Origin: Cyclobacteriaceae bacterium
Lineage (GTDB): Bacteria > Bacteroidota > Bacteroidia > Cytophagales > Cyclobacteriaceae
Direction: 5' to 3'
NCBI GenBank assembly: GCA_025363495.1
Contig: JANYDR010000067.1
Location: forward strand, 1-5,165
DNA length: 5,165 nt
Shown: positions 1 through 5,165 of the stretch, one piece after another
Layout: each line of letters opens with the position of its first letter
How positions within the stretch are numbered: position 1 is the first letter of the stretch
Program-made: the position numbers and the translations under genes
The notes under the pieces: generated by a model
Told to the model about the DNA's origin: nothing
Seen by the model: only the letters and a program-made list of their open reading frames with translations
The model's database searches: none

Positions 1-49
1 ACAGCTGTGTGAAAATAGGCTGTCCGGTAAAAAATGTATTTTTGATCAT
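1..49 (-). CDS. IS4-family (DUF4372-type) transposase, N-terminal fragment
   Basis: Reading leftward from the ATG complementary to 47-49, the frame gives MIKNTFFTGQPIFTQL and stays open to the window edge. The FFTGQPIFTQL stretch resembles, from memory, the opening of DUF4372-containing IS4-family transposases common in Bacteroidota, where this short N-terminal domain precedes the DDE catalytic core. The catalytic part is not in the window, so it cannot be said whether the gene is intact. The frame is closed upstream by a stop at 76-74, which makes the ATG at 49 the only sensible start. An exact TAnnTTTG element lies about 25 bases upstream. Only 16 residues are visible, so the family call is moderate. 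Confidence 0.6.
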   Translation of the reverse strand, partial: MIKNTFFTGQPIFTQL

Positions 50-74
50 GCTAGGTTTGAATGTGTGGTAACAT

Positions 75-105
75 CAAAGATAGCTGGGAGAGGTTTTTTA
101 CGAAA
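75..105 (-). promoter_or_regulatory. Putative transposase promoter (Bacteroidota type)
   Basis: On the minus strand, 82-75 reads TATCTTTG, an exact match to the Bacteroidota -7 consensus TAnnTTTG. Nineteen bases upstream, 105-102 reads TTTC, one base off the -33 element TTTG. Transcription would begin near 68-70 and leave a leader of about 20 bases before the ATG at 49. The geometry fits the transposase reading frame, but the assignment rests on pattern only. Confidence 0.45.
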
Positions 106-113
106 CTTCTCCC
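86..113. other. 11-bp hairpin inside the IS end
   Basis: Bases 86-96 (GGGAGAGGTTT) pair with 103-113 (AAACTTCTCCC) through 11 pairs, one of them G-T, around a 6-base loop. The hairpin overlaps the -33/-7 spacer of the putative transposase promoter. It would therefore be absent from the transposase's own mRNA but present in RNA reading in from outside. In IS10 and IS50 a comparable hairpin limits transposase translation from external transcripts; that role here is inference. On the plus strand TTATTT follows, which is too weak for a confident terminator. Confidence 0.5.
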
Positions 114-135
114 TTATTTCCCCGGACAACAGTGA

Positions 136-151
136 TTTGAAAATTTGAAAA
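136..151. repeat. Two tandem copies of TTTGAAAA
   Basis: TTTGAAAA occurs twice back to back at 136-143 and 144-151, immediately outside the presumed IS end. It may be simple AT-rich sequence, a preferred insertion target or part of the old intergenic region. No function can be assigned. Confidence 0.6.
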
Positions 152-221
152 TTCGTTCAAGCTAATCCATTGATTTTCGTTTCAAGGGGGACATTGTCTA
201 GTTTTCAAACTGCTGCTTCTT

Positions 222-251
222 ATTTCCTCTGTCAGCCGACAGATAGGAAAT
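222..251. other. Bulged hairpin in the yceI upstream region
   Basis: The 237 bases from about 133 to 369 contain no convincing gene. Within them, ATTTCC (222-227) pairs with GGAAAT (246-251) and TCTGTC (228-233) pairs with GACAGA (238-243). This gives 12 pairs with a two-base TA bulge (244-245) and an AGCC loop. No T-run follows, so it is not a standard terminator. It lies upstream of the predicted yceI transcription start, so it may be a leftover structure from a transcript arriving from the left, or chance. Confidence 0.4.
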
Positions 252-298
252 TCTCAACCTGTCTCAAATCATCTCTTTTCTTAATCTAGTTCAAGTAG

Positions 299-315
299 CA
301 TGGCTTCCGGCCATG
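299..315. promoter_or_regulatory. Perfect 6-bp inverted repeat beside the yceI -7 box (possible operator)
   Basis: CATGGC (299-304) and GCCATG (310-315) are perfect inverted copies separated by TTCCG. The second arm ends two bases before the -7 element at 317, so the dyad fills the promoter spacer, where a bound regulator would block or reshape polymerase contact. No TTTG-like -33 element is seen at the usual distance, which would fit a regulated promoter. Its use as an operator is inference. Confidence 0.4.
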
Positions 316-316
316 G

Positions 317-324
317 TACCTTTG
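317..324 (+). promoter_or_regulatory. yceI -7 promoter element
   Basis: TACCTTTG is an exact match to the Bacteroidota -7 consensus TAnnTTTG. Transcription would start near 330, giving a leader of about 40 A-rich bases before the ATG at 370. A good -33 match is missing. Confidence 0.5.
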
Positions 325-369
325 TTTCTATCAAATCGGGAAATAAATAAAAATTAAACAATACGAAAA

Positions 370-915
370 ATGGAAACTGCAGTAGAAACAAAAACGACAT
401 GGGGAATTGATCCAACACACACTGAGGTGCAATTCAAAGTTAAACATCTTGTAATTTCAACCGTATCAGGTTTCTTTAAGAAATTCAGCGGAAGCGTTGA
501 GAGTGAGACTGAAGATTTTGACGGGGCGAGCATAACATTTAGTATCGAGACAAGCAGTATCGATACTAATCAACCGGATCGTGATACACATTTAAAGTCA
601 GCAGATTTCTTTGCGGCAGAACAATATCCTACGCTGAATTTCACAGGCAAACTGAAGAAAATTTCTGGTAGCGATTACAAACTGACCGGTCCTCTTACTG
701 TCCGTGATACAACAAAAACCGTAGAACTTTCAGTGGAATTCGGCGGCATTATGGTAGACCCATGGGGGAATACAAAAGCTGGATTTGAAATCAACGGGAA
801 GATTAACCGCAAGGATTTCGGTTTAGCATGGAATGCACTAACCGAATCAGGAGGAATGTTAGTTAGTGAAGAAGTTAAACTTCATATTAATACAGAGCTG
901 GCTAAGGTTAAGTAA
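370..915 (+). CDS. yceI: YceI family protein
   Basis: A 181-residue protein of the YceI family, a lipocalin-like beta-barrel. Members of known structure bind long polyisoprenoid or fatty-acid-like molecules in the barrel; the cellular role is mostly unsettled. Family hallmarks are visible in order: the opening WGIDPTHTEVQFKVKHL (about residues 11-27), the VSGFFKKFSG strand, the SIDTNQPDRDTHLKSADFF block (about 63-81) with the typical RD.HL..ADFF pattern, the YPTLNFTGKL segment, LTVRDTTKTVELSVEF, and the GFEINGKINRKDFGLAWN block near the C-terminus. There is no signal peptide, unlike periplasmic E. coli YceI, so this copy is probably cytoplasmic. The ATG at 370 follows an A-rich leader with no Shine-Dalgarno sequence, which is normal in Bacteroidota. 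It has its own promoter and a strong terminator, so it is probably a single-gene transcript. The family call is secure; the ligand is unknown. Confidence 0.95.
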   Translation: METAVETKTTWGIDPTHTEVQFKVKHLVISTVSGFFKKFSGSVESETEDFDGASITFSIETSSIDTNQPDRDTHLKSADFFAAEQYPTLNFTGKLKKISGSDYKLTGPLTVRDTTKTVELSVEFGGIMVDPWGNTKAGFEINGKINRKDFGLAWNALTESGGMLVSEEVKLHINTELAKVK

Positions 916-946
916 TGCACCGAATCGCGTTTAATCGCGAACTATG

Positions 947-980
947 GGCGCAGAGTTAATTATTAACTCTGCGCCTTTTT
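947..980 (+). terminator. Intrinsic terminator after yceI
   Basis: GGCGCAGAGTTAAT (947-960) is perfectly complementary to 962-975, forming a long GC-rooted stem followed at once by TTTTT (976-980). It begins 31 bases after the yceI stop. A smaller stem, TCGCG (925-929) with CGCGA (936-940), precedes it. This should separate yceI transcription from the next gene. Confidence 0.92.
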
Positions 981-1065
981 GTTTATAATTTAAGATCCCA
1001 ACGAAAGAAATTGGAATTTCAAGGTTACAAAGTACCTTGCGACCGATAGTTTTTTGCAAACCCCG

Positions 1066-1935
1066 ATGCAAGCTTTTTTATTTTATCTCACGTACCCTTT
1101 TATATATCTCATTGCCTCGTTACCGTTTTGGGCTCTTTACAGGATTTCAGATTTCTTTTATCATATTCTTCGGATATCAGGATATCGCAAAGAAGTAGTT
1201 GTTCAAAACCTCCGGAATTCCTTTCCGGATAAAAGCAATGCTGAAATCGAAAAACTTTCGGAAGGGTATTATCGATATCTCTGCGACTTGATTTTAGAAA
1301 CCCTTAAGACTCTTCGGACGACCGAAAAAGAAGCAAAAGAACATTGTGTTTTTCATACTCCTGAATGGCTCACAAAACTCTGTGAGGAGAAAAGGAGCGT
1401 GATATTAGTAATGGGCCACTATGGCAACTGGGAATGGGCGGGACCAAGCTTTACACTTAACACAGGATTTCAATTAGTTGTTATTTACAGACCATTGTCA
1501 AATAAATATTTTGAAAAGATGATGGTTGGGATGCGCACAAAGTTTGGCACCTGTATCACACCTGTAAATCTTACGTTGAGAGACATGGTTGCCCGCCGCG
1601 GCTCATTGACTGCGACCGCCTTCATCGCTGATCAGACAGCTCCCCAGGACAAGGCTTATTGGACAACGTTTTTAAACCAGGACACGGCAGTATTTACCGG
1701 CCCTGAGAAATTAGGGATAAAGTTTAACTATCCTATCGTTTATATTAATACAAGGAGAACACGTCGGGGATTCTACGAGATATTCCCGGAGCTGATGTTT
1801 GAAAATCCTAAGGACACCAAAGAAAATGAAATCTCTGAAGCTTTTATGAGGCGCCTTGAGCAAGAAATAAAAATTGATCCAAGCATATGGCTTTGGTCGC
1901 ACAAAAGATGGAAGCATAAGCGACCAGTGGATTGA
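1066..1935 (+). CDS. LpxL/HtrB-type lysophospholipid (lipid A) acyltransferase
   Basis: A 289-residue inner-membrane acyltransferase of the LpxL/HtrB family, whose members transfer a fatty acyl chain from acyl carrier protein to a lipid A precursor. Visible marks: an N-terminal hydrophobic anchor (about residues 2-25), the VVVQNLRNSFP segment typical of the family, the catalytic H-x4-E motif as HYGNWE (H118, E123), DQTAPQ (D189) followed by FLNQDTAVFTGPE (GPE at 212-214), and the C-terminal SIWLWSHKRWK motif (about 273-283). Length is normal or slightly short. The frame can be extended to a TTG at 1054, but the ATG at 1066 starts directly at the membrane anchor and is preferred. A weak promoter candidate (TTGG at 1011, TACCTTGC at 1033-1040) precedes it, and no clear terminator follows. 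Some Bacteroidota homologues may act on other envelope lipids such as aminolipids, so the acceptor is not certain. Confidence 0.88.
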   Translation: MQAFLFYLTYPFIYLIASLPFWALYRISDFFYHILRISGYRKEVVVQNLRNSFPDKSNAEIEKLSEGYYRYLCDLILETLKTLRTTEKEAKEHCVFHTPEWLTKLCEEKRSVILVMGHYGNWEWAGPSFTLNTGFQLVVIYRPLSNKYFEKMMVGMRTKFGTCITPVNLTLRDMVARRGSLTATAFIADQTAPQDKAYWTTFLNQDTAVFTGPEKLGIKFNYPIVYINTRRTRRGFYEIFPELMFENPKDTKENEISEAFMRRLEQEIKIDPSIWLWSHKRWKHKRPVD

Positions 1936-2004
1936 GTTTAAATTTGAAATCCAGCAATTTATGAGTTCAGGTTCCGTTGTAAGGCAGGTTAAGAATTAGT
2001 CACA

Positions 2005-2029
2005 AAGTAGGGTCTTATCCAGACTACTT
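2005..2029. promoter_or_regulatory. Inverted repeat upstream of the desaturase promoter
   Basis: AAGTAG (2005-2010) pairs with CTACTT (2024-2029), and TCT (2013-2015) pairs with AGA (2021-2023), giving nine pairs with a GG bulge and a TATCC loop. The dyad ends 16 bases before the -7 box and overlaps the expected -33 region. It could be an operator, or a weak end signal for the acyltransferase transcript; there is no T-run beyond TTT. Confidence 0.3.
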
Positions 2030-2045
2030 ATTTCAACGAATTTCT

Positions 2046-2053
2046 TAGCTTTG
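2046..2053 (+). promoter_or_regulatory. Desaturase -7 promoter element
   Basis: TAGCTTTG matches the Bacteroidota -7 consensus TAnnTTTG exactly. A start near 2060 would leave a leader of about 20 bases before the ATG at 2080. The -33 region has no TTTG match. The element suggests the desaturase can be transcribed independently of the acyltransferase 144 bases upstream. Confidence 0.5.
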
Positions 2054-2079
2054 CAAACGTTTTCCCACTTTTATAACTT

Positions 2080-3057
2080 ATGCGTACTGGTAAGGAACTC
2101 ATCGCTGCAAGCAAGCAATTTGCCACTGAAAACAGGCTAAGAAGCTGGATAGAAGTGTTCTCTACTATTATACTGGCGGGCGTACTCCTGACCGGAATTG
2201 CCTTACAAAGCATCCCCTTGTGGGGACACATCATTTTAAGCATTTGTTGTGGACTTACTTACATGCGACTTTTTGTTATCTATCACGACTACCAACATAG
2301 GGCGATTCTCCAACGGTCGACTAGTGCAGAGTGGCTGATGAAATCTATGGGTATTTACCTTCTGGCGCCAGAAACTATATGGAAGCGGACACACGAACAT
2401 CATCATAATAATAACTCGAAATTGACAATCTCCGGAATAGGTTCCTATCCTACTGTAAGCAAGGCCCGTTTTAAAAGTTTAACAAAGATGGAGAAGCGTA
2501 TCTATCTGATCAATCGCCATCCGGTAACGATTCTTTTGGGTTACTTTACCTTGTTTACGTATTGGTTAAATCTCAAATCGTTTGTGCAAAGTCCTTCCAA
2601 ACATATTGACTCTCTTGTCTCTTTAGGCCTTCATTGGGGAATTGGATTTGCAGTCTGGTATTATCTTGGCTTGGAAGGACTCATACTTTTCTGGTGGATG
2701 CCATTTTTTATAGCTTTTGGAATGGGCTCTTATCTTTTTTATAGTCAGCATAATTTTCCTGGAGCCAAGTTCAAAGAGAACCAGGACTGGTCGTATGATA
2801 ACGCCGCTCTTTCATCTACCAGCTTTATGGTGATGAGTCCTATTATGCATTGGTTCACGGCTGATATCGGTTATCATCATGTACATCATTTGAATTCCAG
2901 AATTCCATTCTACAGGTTGCGAGAAGCAATGGAAAGCATGCCTGAATTAAAGAATGTTGCAAAAACCTCGTGGAGCCCCGTTGAGATGTGGCGATGCTTC
3001 AGGCTCAAGGTCTGGGATCCTGAAAGACAAGAGATGATAACGCTGAGGCAAATGTAG
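2080..3057 (+). CDS. Membrane fatty acid desaturase
   Basis: A 325-residue integral-membrane di-iron desaturase (FA_desaturase family), which introduces a cis double bond into a fatty acyl chain using O2 and an electron donor. All three histidine boxes are present: HDYQH (69-73), HEHHH (105-109) and HHVHH (266-270). An additional conserved-looking SQHNFPG (H224) fits the extra iron ligand region. Hydrophobic segments lie at about 24-45 and 47-66 before the first box, about 147-163, and as a pair at about 180-222. This is the expected topology, with the boxes on the cytoplasmic face. The ATG at 2080 is the natural start. There is no fused cytochrome b5 or ferredoxin domain, so the electron donor is encoded elsewhere. 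Double-bond position cannot be read from the sequence; the box pattern recalls acyl-lipid DesA-type enzymes. The adjoining acyltransferase suggests a role in membrane lipid tuning, perhaps to temperature. Confidence 0.92.
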   Translation: MRTGKELIAASKQFATENRLRSWIEVFSTIILAGVLLTGIALQSIPLWGHIILSICCGLTYMRLFVIYHDYQHRAILQRSTSAEWLMKSMGIYLLAPETIWKRTHEHHHNNNSKLTISGIGSYPTVSKARFKSLTKMEKRIYLINRHPVTILLGYFTLFTYWLNLKSFVQSPSKHIDSLVSLGLHWGIGFAVWYYLGLEGLILFWWMPFFIAFGMGSYLFYSQHNFPGAKFKENQDWSYDNAALSSTSFMVMSPIMHWFTADIGYHHVHHLNSRIPFYRLREAMESMPELKNVAKTSWSPVEMWRCFRLKVWDPERQEMITLRQM

Positions 3058-3123
3058 TCTCATTCGATTCGAAGGAACATTACTTCGCCATTTGAAATTC
3101 GGCGTTGAGCATTCGACATTGTT

Positions 3124-3945
3124 CTAAACTCCACAAAAAACATTAAACCCTCCATCCACCGGTATATTAACACCGGTGACAAATGCCGAAGCATCTGAGC
3201 AAAGAAATACTAAGGTGCCGATAAGTTCTTCAGATTTACCAAAGCGTGCAAAAGGCGTTTGATTGATCGCAGCCTGCCCACGGGCAGTCCAACTTCCATC
3301 AGGATTGGAAAGCAGCGTCCTGTTTTGTTCTGTGAGAAAAAAACCGGGTGAGATAGCATTCACACGAATGCCTTCACCAAATTTCTTGGCCATTTCTACT
3401 GCCAGCCATTCGGTAAAGTTTTCGACTCCGGCCTTTGCGGCAGAGTATCCAACAACCCTTGTGATCGGACGAAAAGATGCCATAGATGCAATATTAATGA
3501 TTACACCCTTCCTGCGTTTAGCCATATCCTCCGTGAAAACCTGCGTTGGCAAAACGGTACCCATCAAATTGAGATCGACAACTTTCTGAAAGTCACCGAG
3601 GTTTAGGTCGAAGAAATTCTTATCAGGAGCAATAACAGCACCCGGCATATTACCTCCAGCTGCATTGACAAGAATATCAATAGAGCCAAACGCATTTATA
3701 ACTTCATTCCTTGCATTCTCCAACTGGGATCTGTCAAGCACATCAGCCTGTACGGCCAACGCTTTTCCACCAGATAATCTGATTTCCATTGCAAGCGCTT
3801 CAGCAGCTTCCTTCCGTCTGCCAAGAATTGCAACCGAAGCACCTGCTGCGGACAATCCCTTTACCATCGATTGGCCCAGAACTCCTGTTCCTCCGGTAAT
3901 GATTGCTGTTTTATTTTCTAAAGAAAAGAGAGATGCTTGATTCAT
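3124..3945 (-). CDS. SDR family oxidoreductase, UxuB-type D-mannonate oxidoreductase-like
   Basis: A 273-residue classical short-chain dehydrogenase/reductase with a Rossmann fold. Visible: the cofactor loop as TGGTGVLG (17-24), a variant of TGxxxGxG; GRR (42-44) after beta-2, which could favour NADP(H); D68; NAAG (94-97); and the catalytic tetrad N126, S154, Y167, K171. PGFFLTEQNRTLL (200-212), the NPDGSWTARGQ block and TPFARFG resemble, from memory, SDR-type D-mannonate oxidoreductases such as Bacillus UxuB, which interconvert D-fructuronate and D-mannonate in hexuronate breakdown. No other hexuronate gene is in the window, so the substrate is an inference; 2-deoxy-gluconate or gluconate dehydrogenase activity are alternatives. 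There is no signal peptide, so it is cytoplasmic. Its 3' end faces the desaturase across 66 bases with no clear terminator. The ATG at 3945-3943 places the Rossmann strand at the usual distance. Confidence 0.9.
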   Translation of the reverse strand: MNQASLFSLENKTAIITGGTGVLGQSMVKGLSAAGASVAILGRRKEAAEALAMEIRLSGGKALAVQADVLDRSQLENARNEVINAFGSIDILVNAAGGNMPGAVIAPDKNFFDLNLGDFQKVVDLNLMGTVLPTQVFTEDMAKRRKGVIINIASMASFRPITRVVGYSAAKAGVENFTEWLAVEMAKKFGEGIRVNAISPGFFLTEQNRTLLSNPDGSWTARGQAAINQTPFARFGKSEELIGTLVFLCSDASAFVTGVNIPVDGGFNVFCGV

Positions 3946-4140
3946 TTTGAAAGGATCGGTTTGTATCTAAGACGTTTGAGGTTGTGCAGAACCCTACGAC
4001 TTGCTTAAGTTTTTATTAATCATTAAAAAAGGAAGGCGCTTATTAAGCACTAAATTAAGTTAAAAAAACGTCGCGGCTGCAAAGAAGTTTGCACTATTCA
4101 CAATTCATCAGTGCAACAGTAAAGATATTAGTTGCATACT
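3946..4140. other. Non-coding gap between the hydrolase and SDR genes
   Basis: These 195 bases hold no convincing gene. They contain AT-rich dyads, including TTTTTA/TAAAAA (4010-4015 with 4024-4029), a short palindrome GCTTATTAAGC (4038-4048), and GGTT/AACC (3980-3983 with 3990-3993). No exact TAnnTTTG element faces the SDR gene; the nearest is TATCTTTA on the minus strand at 4127-4120, which is far upstream. The gap probably contains the end of the hydrolase transcript and the SDR control region. Confidence 0.5.
4062..4116 (-). terminator. Weak or atypical terminator of the hydrolase gene
   Basis: Downstream of the hydrolase stop, two mutually exclusive stems overlap: TTGCACT (4089-4095) with AGTGCAA (4110-4116), and TGCAAA (4078-4083) with TTTGCA (4088-4093) around a CTTC loop on the minus strand. 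A run of seven T on the minus strand lies at 4068-4062, but nine bases separate it from the nearer stem, so this is not a standard intrinsic terminator. Confidence 0.25.
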
Positions 4141-5165
4141 TTATTTTGAAATCTTAAGAAGCTCTTCCAGATAGCTTCCCCAAATCTTCGGAATCGAATG
4201 CGTACCATGACCTCGGGTTTCATCCGTAATTGGAAGAAGAATATATCTACCTTTTTGAACTCTTTTAATTCCAGCTTCCATAAGACCAAGTTCGGGAGGA
4301 TTGACCTGATCGTCGGCAGAATTAATGGCAAAGAGAGGGGCCTTAATTTTTTCCAGGTAAGGTGATGGGTTATAGAATCGCGACGCGTCGAATTGATAGA
4401 TCATGTCGTTTGCATCAAGGGTAGACCTGTAGCGTTCAACCTGGTTTTGAAGAAACTTCTCTGCTTCATCACGAGTAGGTGAATTCTTTTGCCATTGCAG
4501 CGGGCTGCTTGTCATGAATAGAAGAGAATGAATTGCGTATGTGAGACCCTGAGGTTGTGATGTATAATTACCATTATTCCATTGTGGATCATTCTTAATT
4601 GCGTCAAGCATCATCTTTCGTTGCACACGGTTTCTGCCGGCGATCTCTGCCGGCAAACTTGCCAACGGCATCAACGCGTCCATAAAGTCGGGATACGTAT
4701 AACCCCAAACCCATGTGTGCATCGCTCCCATGGATGTTCCCATTACCAGGCGAAGGTGATTAACGCCAAGATGTTCAGTTACCAATTGGTATTGTGCTTT
4801 TACCATATCATCATAGGTATAAGCTGGAAATTTCATTTTTAATCCGTCACTTGGCTTGCTTGACTTCCCATGCCCAAGTCCATCCGGCAGGATGATGTAG
4901 TATTTCGTCGCATCCAGTAACTGCCCTGGACCAAAGAGAACGCCTGCAAATCTCTCATTCAGAAATGCTCCGCCAGTTCCAGTTGTTCCATGAGTGATCA
5001 GCACAGCATTCGTCACGACGCCAGTACTATTCTTTAATGGTTTACCCAGAGTTGCATAATGCTGATTTAATTTAGGCAGCACCTCCCCTTGCGAGAATTT
5101 AAAATCATTGATCACAAAATCCCCCTCGATCGGCTTTGGATAGTTCTGTGCGAAGGAAATATTGG
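4141..5165 (-). CDS. Probably exported MetX-like alpha/beta hydrolase (5' end beyond the window)
   Basis: An alpha/beta-fold hydrolase related to homoserine O-acetyltransferase (MetX). Visible: an oxyanion-type HGTTGTGG segment (around 4975-5000), the LPDGLGHGKSSKP block, the nucleophile elbow GTSMGAMHTW with its serine codon at 4734-4732, the SADDQVNPPE acid segment (aspartates at 4314-4309), and GHGTH with histidines at 4209-4207 and 4200-4198, completing a Ser-Asp-His triad. A GTG at 5115-5113 could be taken as the start. The frame nevertheless stays open to the edge and reads NISFAQNYPKPIEGDFV before it, so that GTG is an internal valine. FAQ followed by a polar stretch looks like a signal-peptide cleavage region, implying export. 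True MetX enzymes are cytoplasmic, so an esterase or hydrolase of unknown substrate is more likely than methionine synthesis. At least 341 residues are present. Confidence 0.85.
   Translation of the reverse strand, partial: NISFAQNYPKPIEGDFVINDFKFSQGEVLPKLNQHYATLGKPLKNSTGVVTNAVLITHGTTGTGGAFLNERFAGVLFGPGQLLDATKYYIILPDGLGHGKSSKPSDGLKMKFPAYTYDDMVKAQYQLVTEHLGVNHLRLVMGTSMGAMHTWVWGYTYPDFMDALMPLASLPAEIAGRNRVQRKMMLDAIKNDPQWNNGNYTSQPQGLTYAIHSLLFMTSSPLQWQKNSPTRDEAEKFLQNQVERYRSTLDANDMIYQFDASRFYNPSPYLEKIKAPLFAINSADDQVNPPELGLMEAGIKRVQKGRYILLPITDETRGHGTHSIPKIWGSYLEELLKISK

Larger units (their letters stand above)
1..132 (-). mobile_element. Outer end of an IS4-like insertion sequence (partial)
   Basis: The left edge holds the start of a transposase gene reading out of the window, preceded on the minus strand by a promoter-like element and a hairpin, as expected for the 5' end of an insertion sequence. 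The boundary is inferred: read on the minus strand, the sequence from 132 inward begins CTGTTGTCCGGGGAAATAAG, a GC-marked stretch that could be the terminal inverted repeat. The other IS end and the target-site duplication lie outside the window, so the exact boundary is uncertain by several bases. The insertion sits in the non-coding DNA upstream of the YceI gene. Confidence 0.55.

Noticed and set aside
21..128. TGTCCGG (21-27) and CCGGACA (122-128) as a pair of IS terminal repeats enclosing a tiny element.
   Set aside because: The left copy lies inside transposase codons (for T-G-Q), so it is more likely coincidence; the true partner of the end near 132 should lie beyond the left edge.
2..148. 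Plus-strand frame open from the left edge to a stop at 146-148, possibly the end of an upstream gene.
   Set aside because: The translation has no recognisable pattern, and the same codon register read on the minus strand gives a recognisable transposase start; openness over 49 codons can be chance.
1011..1054. Promoter for the acyltransferase (TTGG 1011, TACCTTGC 1033-1040; alternative TAGTTTTT 1047-1054).
   Set aside because: Neither matches TAnnTTTG exactly, and the second would leave almost no leader before the ATG at 1066; mentioned only as a weak candidate.
1711..1917. Minus-strand open frame inside the acyltransferase gene.
   Set aside because: It lies wholly within a well-supported gene on the opposite strand and has no recognisable features.
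2028..2243. Minus-strand open frame overlapping the desaturase start and its promoter.
   Set aside because: It is a shadow of the desaturase coding sequence with no domain signal.
3058..3123. Short repeated ATTCGA motifs (3062-3067, 3068-3072 region, 3111-3116) and CGAAG/CTTCG and CGCC/GGCG stems between the convergent genes, considered as a bidirectional terminator.
   Set aside because: Stems are only four to five pairs with no T-runs on either strand, which is too weak to call.
3263..3940. Two plus-strand open frames (3263-3589 and 3665-3940) opposite the SDR gene.
   Set aside because: Both are antisense shadows of a clear SDR with an intact catalytic tetrad; neither resembles a known protein.
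4128..4842. Open frames at 4128-4331 (minus) and 4582-4842 (plus) overlapping the hydrolase gene.
   Set aside because: They are out of frame with, or antisense to, a gene with a complete catalytic triad, and have no features of their own.

Overview
The window looks like a chromosomal stretch from a Bacteroidota bacterium, probably of the Cytophagales type. The signs are moderate A+T content, start codons without clear Shine-Dalgarno sequences, several exact matches to the Bacteroidota -7 promoter element TAnnTTTG (317-324 and 2046-2053 on +, 75-82 on -), and gene types common in that phylum. The placement rests on sequence style and protein families only; there is no rRNA or marker gene here.

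Left edge (1 to about 132): the outer end of an insertion sequence. The first 16 codons of a transposase run leftward off the window (49 down to 1, minus strand). They read MIKNTFFTGQPIFTQL, which resembles the N-terminus of DUF4372-type IS4-family transposases. Behind it lie a plausible transposase promoter and a hairpin. From about 133 to 369 the DNA is non-coding and holds an 8-bp tandem repeat, one good hairpin, and the yceI promoter with a perfect 6-bp inverted repeat touching its -7 box.

Plus-strand block (370-3057): a YceI-family lipid-binding protein closed by a strong intrinsic terminator (947-980); an LpxL/HtrB-type acyltransferase, best started at the ATG at 1066; and a membrane fatty acid desaturase with all three histidine boxes and its own -7 element. 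The desaturase appears to be transcribed separately. The common theme is lipids and the cell envelope, but no shared operon is visible.

Minus-strand block (3124-5165): a classical short-chain dehydrogenase/reductase resembling the UxuB-type D-mannonate oxidoreductases, convergent with the desaturase, and a MetX-like alpha/beta hydrolase. The hydrolase reading frame stays open through the right edge. The residues before the apparent GTG start look like the end of a signal peptide, so the gene is 5'-truncated by the window and its product is probably exported.

No CRISPR array, tRNA, rRNA, defence island or obviously new multi-gene system was found. The most notable points are the IS end beside yceI, the operator-like palindrome at the yceI promoter, the exported MetX-like hydrolase, and the acyltransferase/desaturase pairing.
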